Assembly (NCBI RefSeq): GCF_021390435.2 | Contig: NZ_JAJVCN010000004.1 | Coordinates: 1,902,501 to 1,966,500, forward strand | Direction: 5' to 3' | DNA from: Kibdelosporangium philippinense | GTDB lineage: Bacteria; Actinomycetota; Actinomycetes; Mycobacteriales; Pseudonocardiaceae | DNA: 64,000 bases | The notes under the pieces: model-generated | The model's database searches: none | The model's input: the letters and a program-made list of their open reading frames with translations, nothing else | Told to the model about the DNA's origin: nothing | Made by a program: the position numbers and the translations under genes | Shown here: piece by piece, positions 42,480 through 51,230 of the stretch | Layout: the number at the start of each line of letters is the position of its first letter | How positions within the stretch are numbered: the first letter of the stretch is position 1

Positions 42480-42504
42480 GCTCTAATTAGAGCACATACT
42501 CTAA
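42469..42504. promoter_or_regulatory. Four-half-site TetR operator over the start codon
   Basis: TTAGAG-N6-CTCTAA-TTAGAG-N6-CTCTAA occupies this span with no gap between the two units. The middle forms a 16-bp perfect palindrome, TGCTCTAATTAGAGCA (42479-42494). The TetR ATG (42477-42479) lies inside the array. Confidence 0.78.
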
Positions 42505-42515
42505 ACGCTGGCCAC

Positions 42516-42548
42516 TAAAAAGGCCCCCGAGTCATCCCCGGAGGCCTT
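42516..42548 (-). terminator. Rho-independent terminator of the M14 peptidase gene
   Basis: On the minus strand an AAGGCC...GGCCTT stem, with an inner CCGGGG/CTCGGG pairing, is followed by a run of five T. It lies 7 bases after the carboxypeptidase stop and just before the TetR promoter region. Confidence 0.82.
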
Positions 42549-42554
42549 ACGCTG

Positions 42555-43778
42555 TTAATCCACCAATCGCAGGTCGGCCGCCTTGGCGTCCGCGGTGCCA
42601 GGGATGGTGTCGAACTTGTCGGGGTCGATCCGGTCGACCGCGCCCGTGCTGACGTCGGCGATCATCCGGTTCAACCCGGCGACGACCGCCCGCGTGAACC
42701 GTTCCCGGTGTTGCTGGCCAAGGGTTTGCGTCTGGCCACGAACCTCGAACAGCACGGTTCCGGTGCCGTTCAAGGCAAAGGAACAGCGCGCCTGACCAGG
42801 CAGGTCACGGTCGGCCGCGTGTGGATAGCGCGCGCCGATGTAGCCGCCTTCGGTCATCCCGTTGAAGGCGCTGATCGCCAGCTGCCGTGATTCATCCTTT
42901 GTGTACACGTCACGGTACTTCGCATACTTCTGGCCGTCCTCGAAGAACCGGTCCGGCAACGGCGGGTAGTCCACCGCCACGTCGAGGAACTTGTTGCTGC
43001 CTTCCTGCCGGACGCACGCGCCCTGGTGATGCAGGTCGACATACACGTCAGGCACCCTGCCGCGCTCGGCCTTCAGGTCGAGGTACACCTTGCGCAGCGC
43101 CCTGGCCTCCGGCGTGATGAACCAACCGGGCTGGTCGGGCGAGCCGGGCACGTCCGCGGCCTGCGGCACGTAGTTCAGCTCGGGGTGGAAGTCGCGGTTG
43201 ACGTCGAACCCGGGCCTGGTGCGATAGTCATCTCCTTGCTGCTGGCCGGAAATGTAGTTCCACGCGGGTGGACGCCCAGCCAGTTGCGGGAACGTGCGCT
43301 GCACTTCGGCCCAGGAGATGTCGTTGCCCCTGCGGTCGAGTTCGGCGCCGTCCGGGTTGAGCTTCGGCACCGCGACGAACGTGATCGCCGCGCGTATCCG
43401 CTTGGCGTGCGCGGATTCCGACGTGCCAAGGAAATCGAGGATACGCAACAATGCGTCGGTCCCGGTCTTCTCGTTGCCGTGGATCTCGCTGCTGACAACC
43501 ATCACCTTGGGCCCGGTACCGACGGTCACCCGGTGAATCGTGCGGCCGCGGTTCGACAGGCCCGCGGACTCGACCTTGACCCTGCCCTTGCTGACGCGTT
43601 GCAACCGGCCCAGTTCCCCCTGGAGTTCTCGGTAGTCGGTGAACTCGTGGATCGGCAGTTCCCGTGGTTCCTCACTGCACGGCCGTGCCTGGATTTCTGG
43701 CTGTGCTGCCGCCGCGAAGGTGGGATTGACCAGGCCGAAGGCCATGGCGGCGGCGAGTGTGCCAACAAGAATCCGCAT
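42555..43778 (-). CDS. Secreted M14 family zinc carboxypeptidase
   Basis: A 407-residue exported peptidase. The signal peptide (ILVGTLAAAMAFGLVNPTFA) is cut near 25. Zinc ligands are H100 and E103 in SEIHGNEKTGTDALL and the histidine of VYVDLHHQG. The catalytic glutamate is likely in GTVLFEVRGQTQT. The start ATG has GGGAGG five bases upstream. It removes C-terminal residues outside the cell; the specificity is not clear. The gene is monocistronic with its own terminator. Confidence 0.92.
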   Translation of the reverse strand: MRILVGTLAAAMAFGLVNPTFAAAAQPEIQARPCSEEPRELPIHEFTDYRELQGELGRLQRVSKGRVKVESAGLSNRGRTIHRVTVGTGPKVMVVSSEIHGNEKTGTDALLRILDFLGTSESAHAKRIRAAITFVAVPKLNPDGAELDRRGNDISWAEVQRTFPQLAGRPPAWNYISGQQQGDDYRTRPGFDVNRDFHPELNYVPQAADVPGSPDQPGWFITPEARALRKVYLDLKAERGRVPDVYVDLHHQGACVRQEGSNKFLDVAVDYPPLPDRFFEDGQKYAKYRDVYTKDESRQLAISAFNGMTEGGYIGARYPHAADRDLPGQARCSFALNGTGTVLFEVRGQTQTLGQQHRERFTRAVVAGLNRMIADVSTGAVDRIDPDKFDTIPGTADAKAADLRLVD

Positions 43779-43910
43779 GGACGCCTCCCAGTATGTTGGA
43801 CAAAGCCAACGTACTGACATCACGTAACGCACGGTTAGCCCGATTGGCCCCTGTTCGAGTTGCGTGATTCGCCGCGACTGGGTACTACCTCCTTGACCAG
43901 GGAGGTACGC

Positions 43911-44063
43911 ATGTCCACTGACAAGCCGAAACACGTGGTCGAGGAGATCGTCGGCAAGATCAAGGAAGAGTGGGGCGAGTACACCGGCAACGAGGCGTTG
44001 CGGGTGGAGGGCGAAGCCGAGCTCGAGCAGGCGAAAGAGGACCTGAAACGGGACGACGAATGA
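43911..44063 (+). CDS. CsbD family stress protein
   Basis: A 50-residue hydrophilic, charge-rich protein with the CsbD pattern KHVVEEIVGKIKEEWGEYTG, then GEAELEQAKEDLKRD. GGGAGG lies six bases before the ATG. CsbD proteins are induced by general stress; their function is unknown. It is 29 bp upstream of the Ku gene, so co-transcription with a DNA-repair protein is possible. Confidence 0.9.
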   Translation: MSTDKPKHVVEEIVGKIKEEWGEYTGNEALRVEGEAELEQAKEDLKRDDE

Positions 44064-44092
44064 TCAGCCGGGATTTCGGGTAGCCACGAGTC

Positions 44093-45004
44093 ATGGCGCG
44101 TGCGATATGGAGCGGGGCGATCAGCTTCGGGCTGGTCAGCATCCCGGTGGAGCTCTACAGCGCCACCAGCGACCACACCGTGCACTTCAACCAGTTCCAA
44201 CGCGGGACATCGGATCGAATCCGGTACAAGCGGGTGAACGAGCGAACCGGCAAGGAAGTGGACTACGGCGACATCGTCAAAGGTCGTGAGGTCGGTGACG
44301 GCCAGTTCGTGCTTGTCGAACCGGACGAGCTGGCCGACATCGCGCCAGGCCGGTCACGGACGATCGATATCGACGCCTTCGTGGACCTCGACGAGATCGA
44401 CCCGATCTTCTACCAGAAGACCTACTGGCTGGCACCGGCCAAAAAGGAATACGCGAAGCCGTACGCCTTGCTGGCCAAGGCAATGACGGACAGCAACCGC
44501 GCCGGGATAGCGACCTTTGTCATGCGCGGCAAGCAGTATCTGACCGCGGTCCGGGCCCGTGACGGAATCATGGCGCTGGAAACGCTGTACTTCGCCGACG
44601 AGATCAGGGATCCGGCGGACGTGCGTGAGTCGGTCAAAGGCGTGAAGGCCGCGCAGAGCAAGGAACTCAAGATGGCCACGTCCCTGATCGAGTCACTGAG
44701 CGAGGCATGGAACCCTGAAGACTATCGCGACACGTACACCGACAAGGTGAACAAGCTCATCGAGGACAAGGCTGCGGGCAACGAGGTAGTCGTCGAGGCC
44801 GAGCCGCCAGCGGCCACCGAGGTCACTGACCTGATGGAGGCCTTGCGCCGGAGCGTCGAATCCACGAAGGGCCGAGGCAGGAAGCAGAGCCTGTCCGGCC
44901 TCAGCAAGGCGGAACTCGACGAACGCGCCCGTGACCTCGAGATCAAAGGCCGCTCGAAGATGAGCCGGGCCGAGCTGGAGAAAGCCGTGGCCAAGGCGTC
45001 GTGA
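44093..45004 (+). CDS. ku: Ku protein (non-homologous end joining)
   Basis: A 303-residue DNA-end-binding homodimer subunit. The core begins ARAIWSGAISFGLVSIPVEL, and contains VNERTGKEVDYGDIVKGRE and KPYALLAKAMTDSNRAGIAT. The tail from about 255 is basic and ends in a SAP/HeH-like helix pair (GLSKAELDERARDLEIKGRS), seen in many actinobacterial Ku proteins. It recruits LigD to double-strand ends. No ligD gene is in this window. Confidence 0.97.
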   Translation: MARAIWSGAISFGLVSIPVELYSATSDHTVHFNQFQRGTSDRIRYKRVNERTGKEVDYGDIVKGREVGDGQFVLVEPDELADIAPGRSRTIDIDAFVDLDEIDPIFYQKTYWLAPAKKEYAKPYALLAKAMTDSNRAGIATFVMRGKQYLTAVRARDGIMALETLYFADEIRDPADVRESVKGVKAAQSKELKMATSLIESLSEAWNPEDYRDTYTDKVNKLIEDKAAGNEVVVEAEPPAATEVTDLMEALRRSVESTKGRGRKQSLSGLSKAELDERARDLEIKGRSKMSRAELEKAVAKAS

Positions 45005-45040
45005 GGTTTCCGGCTTGACGCGCTGGGCAACACTGGATGC

Positions 45041-45430
45041 ATGATCGGACAACTACGAAGTGTGGTGTTTGACTGCAAGGATCCGGCGAAACTGGGGGAT
45101 TTCTACGCACAGTTGATCGGCGGAAAGATCACGCAGGAAGAACCGGACTGGGTGGTCGTGACAGACCCGAATGGGCAACGGCTGGCGTTCCAGCTGGCGC
45201 CTGACTACGAGCCGCCGAAATTCCCCGACCCCACCGGCTCCCAGCAGGTCCACCTGGACATCAAGGTCGACGACGCGGATGAAGCAGAACGCCAGGTCCT
45301 CGCCCTGGGCGCGACCCGGGTGACAGAGGAGCACGTCGAAGACCACTTCCGGGTTTTCCGCGACCCGGCAGGACATACGTTCTGCCTGGTCTACGGCATC
45401 GAGATAGACCCAGCGGGCTCAGGCGCCTAG
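45041..45430 (+). CDS. VOC family protein
   Basis: A 129-residue glyoxalase-fold protein: LRSVVFDCKDPAKLGDFYAQLIGG opens, and FRVFRDPAGHTFCLVYG closes the module. It is a single-domain VOC of the kind common in actinomycetes, probably a dimer; function unknown. Its TAG stop is part of the CTAG that marks the left end of an IS701 element, so the element inserted exactly at the stop codon. Confidence 0.88.
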   Translation: MIGQLRSVVFDCKDPAKLGDFYAQLIGGKITQEEPDWVVVTDPNGQRLAFQLAPDYEPPKFPDPTGSQQVHLDIKVDDADEAERQVLALGATRVTEEHVEDHFRVFRDPAGHTFCLVYGIEIDPAGSGA

Positions 45431-46870
45431 TACGGCAGCCGCACCTTGTGATATTTGAGGTGTTGTCGCTGGTAGTGGCTGCGGCGGGCTCGGGTTTGGT
45501 GGCGTCGTCGCCAGTCTGACCAGTGGTTGGTGTGGGTTTCGGGGTGGACCGGGTGGGTGAGGGTGGCCCAGAGTCGTCGAATTTCGTTACAGGACAACGG
45601 AATCAGTTGGCTTAAGGTGGCGAGATCGCCCCTTTTTGGTCATTGCGGCCGCGTTCTCGATATGCGGTGACGGCGAGGAACGCGGCGGCCAGCATCGCCA
45701 GGGTGATGTGCCGGTACCAGACGTCGTACTTGCGCACCTGATAGTGATCCAGTCCGGTCTCGTTCTTGGCGAACTGGAACGTTTCCTCGACCGCCCAACG
45801 GGATCCGGCTACCCGGACCAACTCGGCGACGGGTACTGGTTGGGTGCTGTGGCAGATGTAGTAGGCCAGCTCGCTGGGCTTGGAGATCGAGCGACGCACC
45901 AGCAGGAGGTGCTCGTCAGCGCCGGGGTCGATGAGCAGCCAATCGTAGAGGCGATGTCCCTTGCTGCCCTTACCGGCTGAGAGTCGTTGCCAGCCTCGTT
46001 TCGGCGCGGTCGCGGCGAGTTCGTCGGCTCGCTGAGGCCCGGTTGGAGTGGTGAACCGGTCGTCGCAGGAGACCGCCATGACGTAGTTGATGTCCTCGTC
46101 CTCCAGCCAGTCCCGCAGTCCGGGGTTGTCGCCGTAGGCTTCGTCGGCGGTGAACCAGCCCACCGTCTGCTTGCCGTGCTTGGCGATGAGTCGTTCGAGC
46201 ATCCGCCGCGCCAGCTTCGGTTTGGTCGCGAACCCGACCGTGTCCGCGATGCCCGCCTCGGCACACCGCTCCCGGTCACCGGTCCAGGATTTCGGCAGGT
46301 AGAGCTCTCGGTCGATCAACGCCCGCCCCCGCGACGACACGTAGGTCAGGAACACGCCGAGCTGGCAGTTCTCGATACGCCCGGCAGTGCCGGAATACTG
46401 ACGCTGCACGCCGGCGGATTTGGTGCCCTTCTTGAGAAAACCTGTCTCATCGCCCACCACGACCCCGCTGGGGTCGGCGAGAGTGTCCAGCACATAGGAA
46501 CGTAGATCATCCCGCACCGCCTCGGCGTCCCAGCGGTAGAAGTTCAACAACCGCTGCATGCCATCCGGAGTCAGGTCACCAGCCTGCTCCGCGATGGTCC
46601 AGGAGTTCTTACGCTCGGCTGCCGAGAGCAGTCCCAGCAGGTACATCCGTGCCCGGCGACGTGAGTCCGCCTGCGCGAAACGCCCGGCCACCAGCGCGAA
46701 CATCTCATCGAACCCCGCTCGCCACCGCGTGAGGCGATCATCAACTACAGTCTTCGACGCGGCCACCGCGTCTGCTTCGAGTCCTAACACACCTTGAAGT
46801 TGATCACGCGGTGGCCGCGTCCATGATCACGACCCCACACCAAGATCACACAGTGCGGTTGCCGTACTAG
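45427..46870 (-). mobile_element. IS701-family insertion sequence
   Basis: The ends are imperfect inverted repeats starting CTAGTACGGCAGCCGCAC on the left and CTAGTACGGCAACCGCAC on the right (inward). CTAG at both sides (45427-45430, 46867-46870) fits a 4-bp target duplication. One transposase gene fills it, on the minus strand. Confidence 0.88.
45612..46790 (-). CDS. IS701 family transposase
   Basis: A 392-residue DDE transposase. The catalytic aspartates are expected in VVVGDETGFLKKG and GWFTADEAYGDN, and the glutamate in AGSRWAVEETFQFAKNETGL. The N-terminal QRLLNFYRWDAEAVRDDLR matches IS701 proteins. The frame is complete and looks functional. Start codon assumed at 46790; no ribosome site was found. 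Confidence 0.93.
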   Translation of the reverse strand: MLGLEADAVAASKTVVDDRLTRWRAGFDEMFALVAGRFAQADSRRRARMYLLGLLSAAERKNSWTIAEQAGDLTPDGMQRLLNFYRWDAEAVRDDLRSYVLDTLADPSGVVVGDETGFLKKGTKSAGVQRQYSGTAGRIENCQLGVFLTYVSSRGRALIDRELYLPKSWTGDRERCAEAGIADTVGFATKPKLARRMLERLIAKHGKQTVGWFTADEAYGDNPGLRDWLEDEDINYVMAVSCDDRFTTPTGPQRADELAATAPKRGWQRLSAGKGSKGHRLYDWLLIDPGADEHLLLVRRSISKPSELAYYICHSTQPVPVAELVRVAGSRWAVEETFQFAKNETGLDHYQVRKYDVWYRHITLAMLAAAFLAVTAYRERGRNDQKGAISPP

Positions 46871-46908
46871 GCCCGTCGCGCGCCCAATGGCCGCAGAGCG
46901 TTGCGAAT

Positions 46909-46954
46909 CTCGTGAGTGGTTATCCGCGTTCTAACGTGGATAACCACTCACGAG
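46909..46954. repeat. CTCGTGAGTG hairpin repeat, copy 4
   Basis: Arms 46909-46925 and 46938-46954 form a perfect 17-bp stem, with GCGTTCTAACGT as the centre (the TTAGAAC core in reverse orientation). It lies between the IS701 element and the NmrA promoter. Confidence 0.82.
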
Positions 46955-46956
46955 GC

Positions 46957-46987
46957 TTGACCTGCAGTGGACTTGAACTTTTAGGTT
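46957..46987 (+). promoter_or_regulatory. Promoter of the NmrA-like gene, leaderless
   Basis: TTGACC and TAGGTT (46982-46987) are 19 bp apart, and the latter ends six bases before the ATG at 46994. No ribosome site is present. Confidence 0.45.
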
Positions 46988-46993
46988 TGGGCC

Positions 46994-47806
46994 ATGACGT
47001 ATTTGGTGACGGGAGCGACCGGGAACGCGGGCCGCCGGGTGGTTGAGCATTTGCTCCGCAAAGGACAGCGAGTGGGGGCGCTGACCAGGAACCCTGGAAA
47101 GGGTAGCTTTCCCGAAGGAGTCGAGGTCGTGGCAGGTGATCTGACCGACCCGTCAACCCTCGACTTCCGCGGCATCACAGGCATTCACCTGCTGACCATC
47201 GGCGGGGATGACTACGCGACCCTCAAGACCGGCCCGGACATCGTTACGCTGGCGGAAAAGCACGGAGTGAGGAAGATCGTCACCCTGTGGAACGGGCAAT
47301 CCGGTCCGGTCGAGGAAGCCGTGGAACAGTCCAGTCTGGAGTGGACACACATCGAGCCGACCGACTTCATGAGCAACGCGTTGCATTGGGCCAAGGCCAT
47401 CCAAGCCACCGGCAAGCTGGAAGAACCTTTTGGCGACAGCCTGAACGCGGCCGTGCACGAGGCGGATGTGGGCGCGGTCGCGGCCACTGTCCTCGTCGAA
47501 GACGGCCATGCTGGCAAACGCTACTCGGTCACTGGGCCGGAACCGTTGACACCACGGCACAAACTCGATCAGATCAGCGATGCTATCGGTAGGCCGCTTG
47601 AGTTCGTGGAGTTGACCGAAGCCCAGGCACGAGCACGGTGGAAGCAGGCGGGCCATGCCGAGGAAATGATCGACATCCTGGTCGCGTGGCAGTCCAATCC
47701 ACCGGCGGCTGCCTACACTGTCACGGCGACAGTCGAAGACATCACCGGCCAGAAGCCGAAATCGTTCAGGCAGTGGGCTGAGGAAAATGTTGACAAGTTC
47801 CGTTAA
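46994..47806 (+). CDS. NmrA-like NAD(P)H-binding protein
   Basis: A 270-residue atypical short-chain dehydrogenase. The Rossmann loop is GATGNAGRR at 7-15, and the middle has the IEPTDFMSNALHWAKAI segment common to NAD(P)H-azoreductase/quinone-reductase-like NmrA proteins. It is the first gene after the IS701 element and the hairpin repeat. Its last four bases overlap the ureohydrolase gene on the other strand. Confidence 0.88.
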   Translation: MTYLVTGATGNAGRRVVEHLLRKGQRVGALTRNPGKGSFPEGVEVVAGDLTDPSTLDFRGITGIHLLTIGGDDYATLKTGPDIVTLAEKHGVRKIVTLWNGQSGPVEEAVEQSSLEWTHIEPTDFMSNALHWAKAIQATGKLEEPFGDSLNAAVHEADVGAVAATVLVEDGHAGKRYSVTGPEPLTPRHKLDQISDAIGRPLEFVELTEAQARARWKQAGHAEEMIDILVAWQSNPPAAAYTVTATVEDITGQKPKSFRQWAEENVDKFR

Positions 47807-48792
47807 CGGCCATCCAGCAGGGGCCGCAACGGGTCCCATGTCTCGCCTGTCCGGCGGTGGGCGATCGCGGAAAGTGCTTCGAGCACAACGCGATTCGCCA
47901 AAGCCGCCGTGATGTCCGCGTGGTCGTAGGGCGGGCTGACCTCGACCACATCTATGCCGACAACGGGCAGCTCCAGACATATCCTGCGCACCGAGTCGAG
48001 CAGTTCACGCGCGGACAGGCCACCAGGCTCCGGCGTGCCGGTGCCTGGGGCATGTCCGGGGTCACAGACATCAATGTCCACCGACAGGAACACGCCGTCG
48101 CACGAATCCGTCGCGATTCCGAAGGCTTCCGTCAGACACTCAGACAACCCGCGCGCCACGATCTCGGACATCTCGTACGAGCGCATCCGCTGCTCTGCCA
48201 TCCATTTCAGCACTTCCGGCCCTGGCCAGTAGCCGCGCAAACCAATCTGCAGGAACCGGTCCCCGCGCAGTGCGCCGGACTCGATCAACTGACGCATCGG
48301 CTGCCCGTGGCCCCACAGTGAGCCGAATTCGATGTCTCCTGTGTCCGCGTGTGCGTCGAAGTGGATCATTGAGACTCGGCCATGACCCAGTACGTCCGCG
48401 ACGCCGCCCGCGTCTGGGAAGGCGATCGAGTGATCACCGCCCAGGATCACCGGGATGGCTCCGGCCCGCACCACTTTCGCGACCTCACCGCGCAATGTCG
48501 TCAACGACCGTTCCGCATCACCCGAGAACATCTCGACATCTCCGGCGTCAAGCACGCGCAGGTCACGCAGACCGTCGGTGCGCAAGGCCAAACTTGGCCG
48601 GGAGCCGTTTTGTCCAAGGTAGTCAGTCGTGCGGATGGCCTGTGGGCCGAACCGGGTTCCTGGGCGGTGTGATGTTCCGCCGTCGAAGGGCGCTCCGACG
48701 ATCACCACGTCGGCGTCCGCATAGGACGATGGTTCGGTCAGGTCGCAGCGGGCAACGCCGAGAAACGTCACATCAGGGCCGTACATCGCCAT
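47803..48792 (-). CDS. Ureohydrolase (agmatinase/guanidinobutyrase-like)
   Basis: A 329-residue manganese enzyme. All ureohydrolase motifs are present: GGDHSIAFP, IHFDAHADTGD and SVDIDVCDPGHAPGTGTPEP. The N-terminal GAPFDGGTSHRPGTRFGP fits agmatinase and guanidinobutyrase more than arginase. It hydrolyses a guanidino group to urea. It is divergent from a P1 peptidase with only 18 bases between starts. ATG 48792 chosen; 48786 is possible. Confidence 0.93.
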   Translation of the reverse strand: MAMYGPDVTFLGVARCDLTEPSSYADADVVIVGAPFDGGTSHRPGTRFGPQAIRTTDYLGQNGSRPSLALRTDGLRDLRVLDAGDVEMFSGDAERSLTTLRGEVAKVVRAGAIPVILGGDHSIAFPDAGGVADVLGHGRVSMIHFDAHADTGDIEFGSLWGHGQPMRQLIESGALRGDRFLQIGLRGYWPGPEVLKWMAEQRMRSYEMSEIVARGLSECLTEAFGIATDSCDGVFLSVDIDVCDPGHAPGTGTPEPGGLSARELLDSVRRICLELPVVGIDVVEVSPPYDHADITAALANRVVLEALSAIAHRRTGETWDPLRPLLDGR

Positions 48793-48798
48793 GGTCTC

Positions 48799-48804
48799 TA
48801 TTCT
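48799..48804 (+). promoter_or_regulatory. -10-like element of the P1 peptidase gene, leaderless
   Basis: TATTCT ends six bases before ATG 48811. With only 18 bases between the two divergent starts, there is no room for a ribosome site. Confidence 0.42.
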
Positions 48805-48810
48805 GGCCTG

Positions 48811-49905
48811 ATGACCGACGCTTGGCACTACACACCTTCCGGCAGCCCTCGGGCACGGGCGCTGACCATTCCTTTCCCTGGTCAGCCCGGCACGCTCAAC
48901 TCGATCACCGATGTCCCTGGCGTCGAGGTCGGCTATGAAACCCTCATCGAGGGCGACGACATCCGCACTGGTGTCACCGCGATTCTGCCGCGCGGCAAGC
49001 AGGGGGTCGGCGTGAGCTGCGCGTCCGGTTTCCACTCGTTCAACGGCAACGGCGAGCTGACCGGGTCACATTGGTTGGCTGAGACCGGTCTGCTCGGCTG
49101 GCCCGTGATGATCACCAACACGTACGCCGTCGGGCCGGTGCATCGCGGGGTCATCGACTGGGTCGTGCGTGAACAGCCCAATCAGACTCCCTGGGATTTC
49201 CCGGTTGTCGGCGAAACCTACGACGGCTATCTCAACGACATCAACCGCTCCTACATCACGGCTCAGCACGCGGTGAATGCCATCGACAACGCCAAAACCG
49301 GCCCAATCGAGGAGGGTTCGGTCGGCGGTGGGACCGGCATGAACTCGTACGGGTTCAAGGGAGGCAGCGCAACGGCGTCCCGAAAAGTCCGGTATGCGGG
49401 CACGGACTACACGGTCGGGGCGTTCATCCAGTCCAATTTCGGTGCACGTCACCAGCTCACGATCGCTGGACGTGCGTTGGGCGAGATCTTCGCCGCCGAC
49501 AACCCAATGGCCGAGACCGACTGGTTCCTGCCACCGGGCGCCGGGTCGGCAATTGTCGTCATCGCCACGGACGCACCCCTGCTTCCCCAGCAGTGCACGG
49601 CCCTCGCCCGCCGGGCCACCATCGGGCTAGGCCGGACCGGCACGACCGGAAACCACAGCTCAGGCGACATTTTCCTGGCGTTCTCGACCGGAAATCCCGG
49701 CGCGCTGGATCCCAAGCGGGAAGCCTTGTCGCGGCTGGAATTCGTGCCGTGGCACGGGATCGACCCGTTCTTCGAGGCAACCGCCTACGCGGTAGAGGAA
49801 GCGGCGGTCAACGCGATCGTCGTCAACGAGACGATGATCGGCCGCGATGGCCACCGCTCCCCCGCGATCCCACGGGAACGCCTGGTCGGCTTGTTCAGCG
49901 AGTGA
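48811..49905 (+). CDS. P1 family peptidase (DmpA-like aminopeptidase)
   Basis: A 364-residue N-terminal-nucleophile hydrolase. The opening NSITDVPGVEVGYETLIEGD and the conserved EEGSVGGGTGMNSYGFKGG are diagnostic. The expected autocleavage site precedes the serine of NHSSGDIFLAFSTGN (Ser284), so the precursor should split into chains of about 283 and 81 residues. The residue before it is Ser rather than the usual Gly, which is worth noting. It releases N-terminal D- or beta-amino acids. The 3' end overlaps the amidohydrolase by 11 bases. Confidence 0.92.
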   Translation: MTDAWHYTPSGSPRARALTIPFPGQPGTLNSITDVPGVEVGYETLIEGDDIRTGVTAILPRGKQGVGVSCASGFHSFNGNGELTGSHWLAETGLLGWPVMITNTYAVGPVHRGVIDWVVREQPNQTPWDFPVVGETYDGYLNDINRSYITAQHAVNAIDNAKTGPIEEGSVGGGTGMNSYGFKGGSATASRKVRYAGTDYTVGAFIQSNFGARHQLTIAGRALGEIFAADNPMAETDWFLPPGAGSAIVVIATDAPLLPQQCTALARRATIGLGRTGTTGNHSSGDIFLAFSTGNPGALDPKREALSRLEFVPWHGIDPFFEATAYAVEEAAVNAIVVNETMIGRDGHRSPAIPRERLVGLFSE

Positions 49906-51187
49906 TCGGCGCGCCGTTACGCCACACGGCGGAGATGCCTCGCATCGCGGTGATGTCCTTGGTCGGGTCGCCGTCGACCAGCACGAGGTCGGCGCGCAGA
50001 CCCGCCCGGATCCGCCCACGGTCAGCGAAACCATAGATGCCCGCAGGCGTGGCGGTGGCCGCTGTCAATGCCTCGCGTGGCGTCAAACCTGCGCGGACCA
50101 GCAATTCCAGCTCCACCAGCAGGCTCACGCCGTACGCGATTCCCGGGATGCCCGAGTCGGTGCCCACGGTGATCGGCACGCCAGCGTCATGCAGGATCTT
50201 GATGGTACGAGAGGCGTTCGCCAGTCCCGGCCGTTCGAAACCCCAAGGGGTGTCGAGGAAAGCTCGCTGTGTCGCCGAAATGTACGGCGCCACACGCGGA
50301 TCGTTGACCACGGCGCTGGATGCCGGGATCGCCGTGGAATCCCAGGCACTCCAGAGGGTCAATGTCGGCAGGACGAACGCACCGGAACGTTGGGCCAGCG
50401 CGACCGTTTCAGCGGACACGACGTCGTCGGCGAAGATGTGCACAAGACCCGTCACCCCGGCGCGCAAGGCGACCTGCGCGAGCCGTTGGTTGGTGGCGTG
50501 TGCGACGGCAGGCATGCCCAGTTTCTTGGCCGCCACGACCAGCTTGTTCGTCTGGTCGGCCGACAGTGTCGGGATCGGCTTGCCAGTAATCAGATCCTTG
50601 TCTTCCAGCGCGAGTTTCAGGTGGTCAGAGCCTTCAGCCTGGCGCGCTGCGACGAACTCCGCTGGTATCGTGCCCGGCTCGACCAGCGGGAACTTCTGGC
50701 CGGAACTGGTGCCGTGGCCGCCGGGCACGGTCGCCCACCAGCCCGCGGTCCACAGGTCCGAGTTCGCGGTCGGCGCGTAGGACCGGCGCTGCTGCTTGAA
50801 CGGACCGTGCACGGTCGGGTCGCTGACCATGTCCAGCTCGGTGGTCACACCGAAGCGCGGCGCGTCCGTGCGGACTGGGTTGGTGTGGTGCACGTGTCCG
50901 TCGATCATGCCTGGCAGCAGTGTTTTGCCGCGGCCGTCGATGACGTGCAACGTTTCGGGCGCGCCACCATGCTCGAGCACGGAAACGATGCGGCCGCCCG
51001 TGACAACGACGTGTCCTCGGTCGATCACCCGCTTTCCGTCGAAGATCCGGACGTTGGCGATGACGAAGGTGTCTGGTGCGGCGGCCATTGCCTCAGATGC
51101 CCCGAACGCCAGCGGCACCGCCACTCCAGCGGCGAGGACGCTGCGACGGCTGACTTTGGGCGCGGGAACAACGTGGGACAAGCACAT
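49895..51187 (-). CDS. Tat-exported amidohydrolase family protein
   Basis: A 430-residue metal-dependent hydrolase. The N-terminus SRRSVLAAGVAVPLAFGASE is a Tat-type signal with a twin arginine. The first metal site is GMIDGHVHHTNP, followed by the later VAHATNQRL and VTGLVHIFADD histidines and TVGTDSGIPG aspartate. It resembles imidazolonepropionase/prolidase-like amidohydrolases, so a peptide-like or cyclic amide substrate is plausible. GGGGAG lies nine bases before the ATG. It is convergent with the P1 peptidase. Confidence 0.88.
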   Translation of the reverse strand: MCLSHVVPAPKVSRRSVLAAGVAVPLAFGASEAMAAAPDTFVIANVRIFDGKRVIDRGHVVVTGGRIVSVLEHGGAPETLHVIDGRGKTLLPGMIDGHVHHTNPVRTDAPRFGVTTELDMVSDPTVHGPFKQQRRSYAPTANSDLWTAGWWATVPGGHGTSSGQKFPLVEPGTIPAEFVAARQAEGSDHLKLALEDKDLITGKPIPTLSADQTNKLVVAAKKLGMPAVAHATNQRLAQVALRAGVTGLVHIFADDVVSAETVALAQRSGAFVLPTLTLWSAWDSTAIPASSAVVNDPRVAPYISATQRAFLDTPWGFERPGLANASRTIKILHDAGVPITVGTDSGIPGIAYGVSLLVELELLVRAGLTPREALTAATATPAGIYGFADRGRIRAGLRADLVLVDGDPTKDITAMRGISAVWRNGAPITR

Positions 51188-51230
51188 GTGTCAAACTCCC
51201 CAGTTCGGCTAGGAGTTCCACGTTACTCCT

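Noticed and set aside
44093..45004. A phage Gam/Ku prophage context
   Set aside because: No other phage genes nearby; the Ku protein has the usual chromosomal actinobacterial length and tail, next to CsbD.
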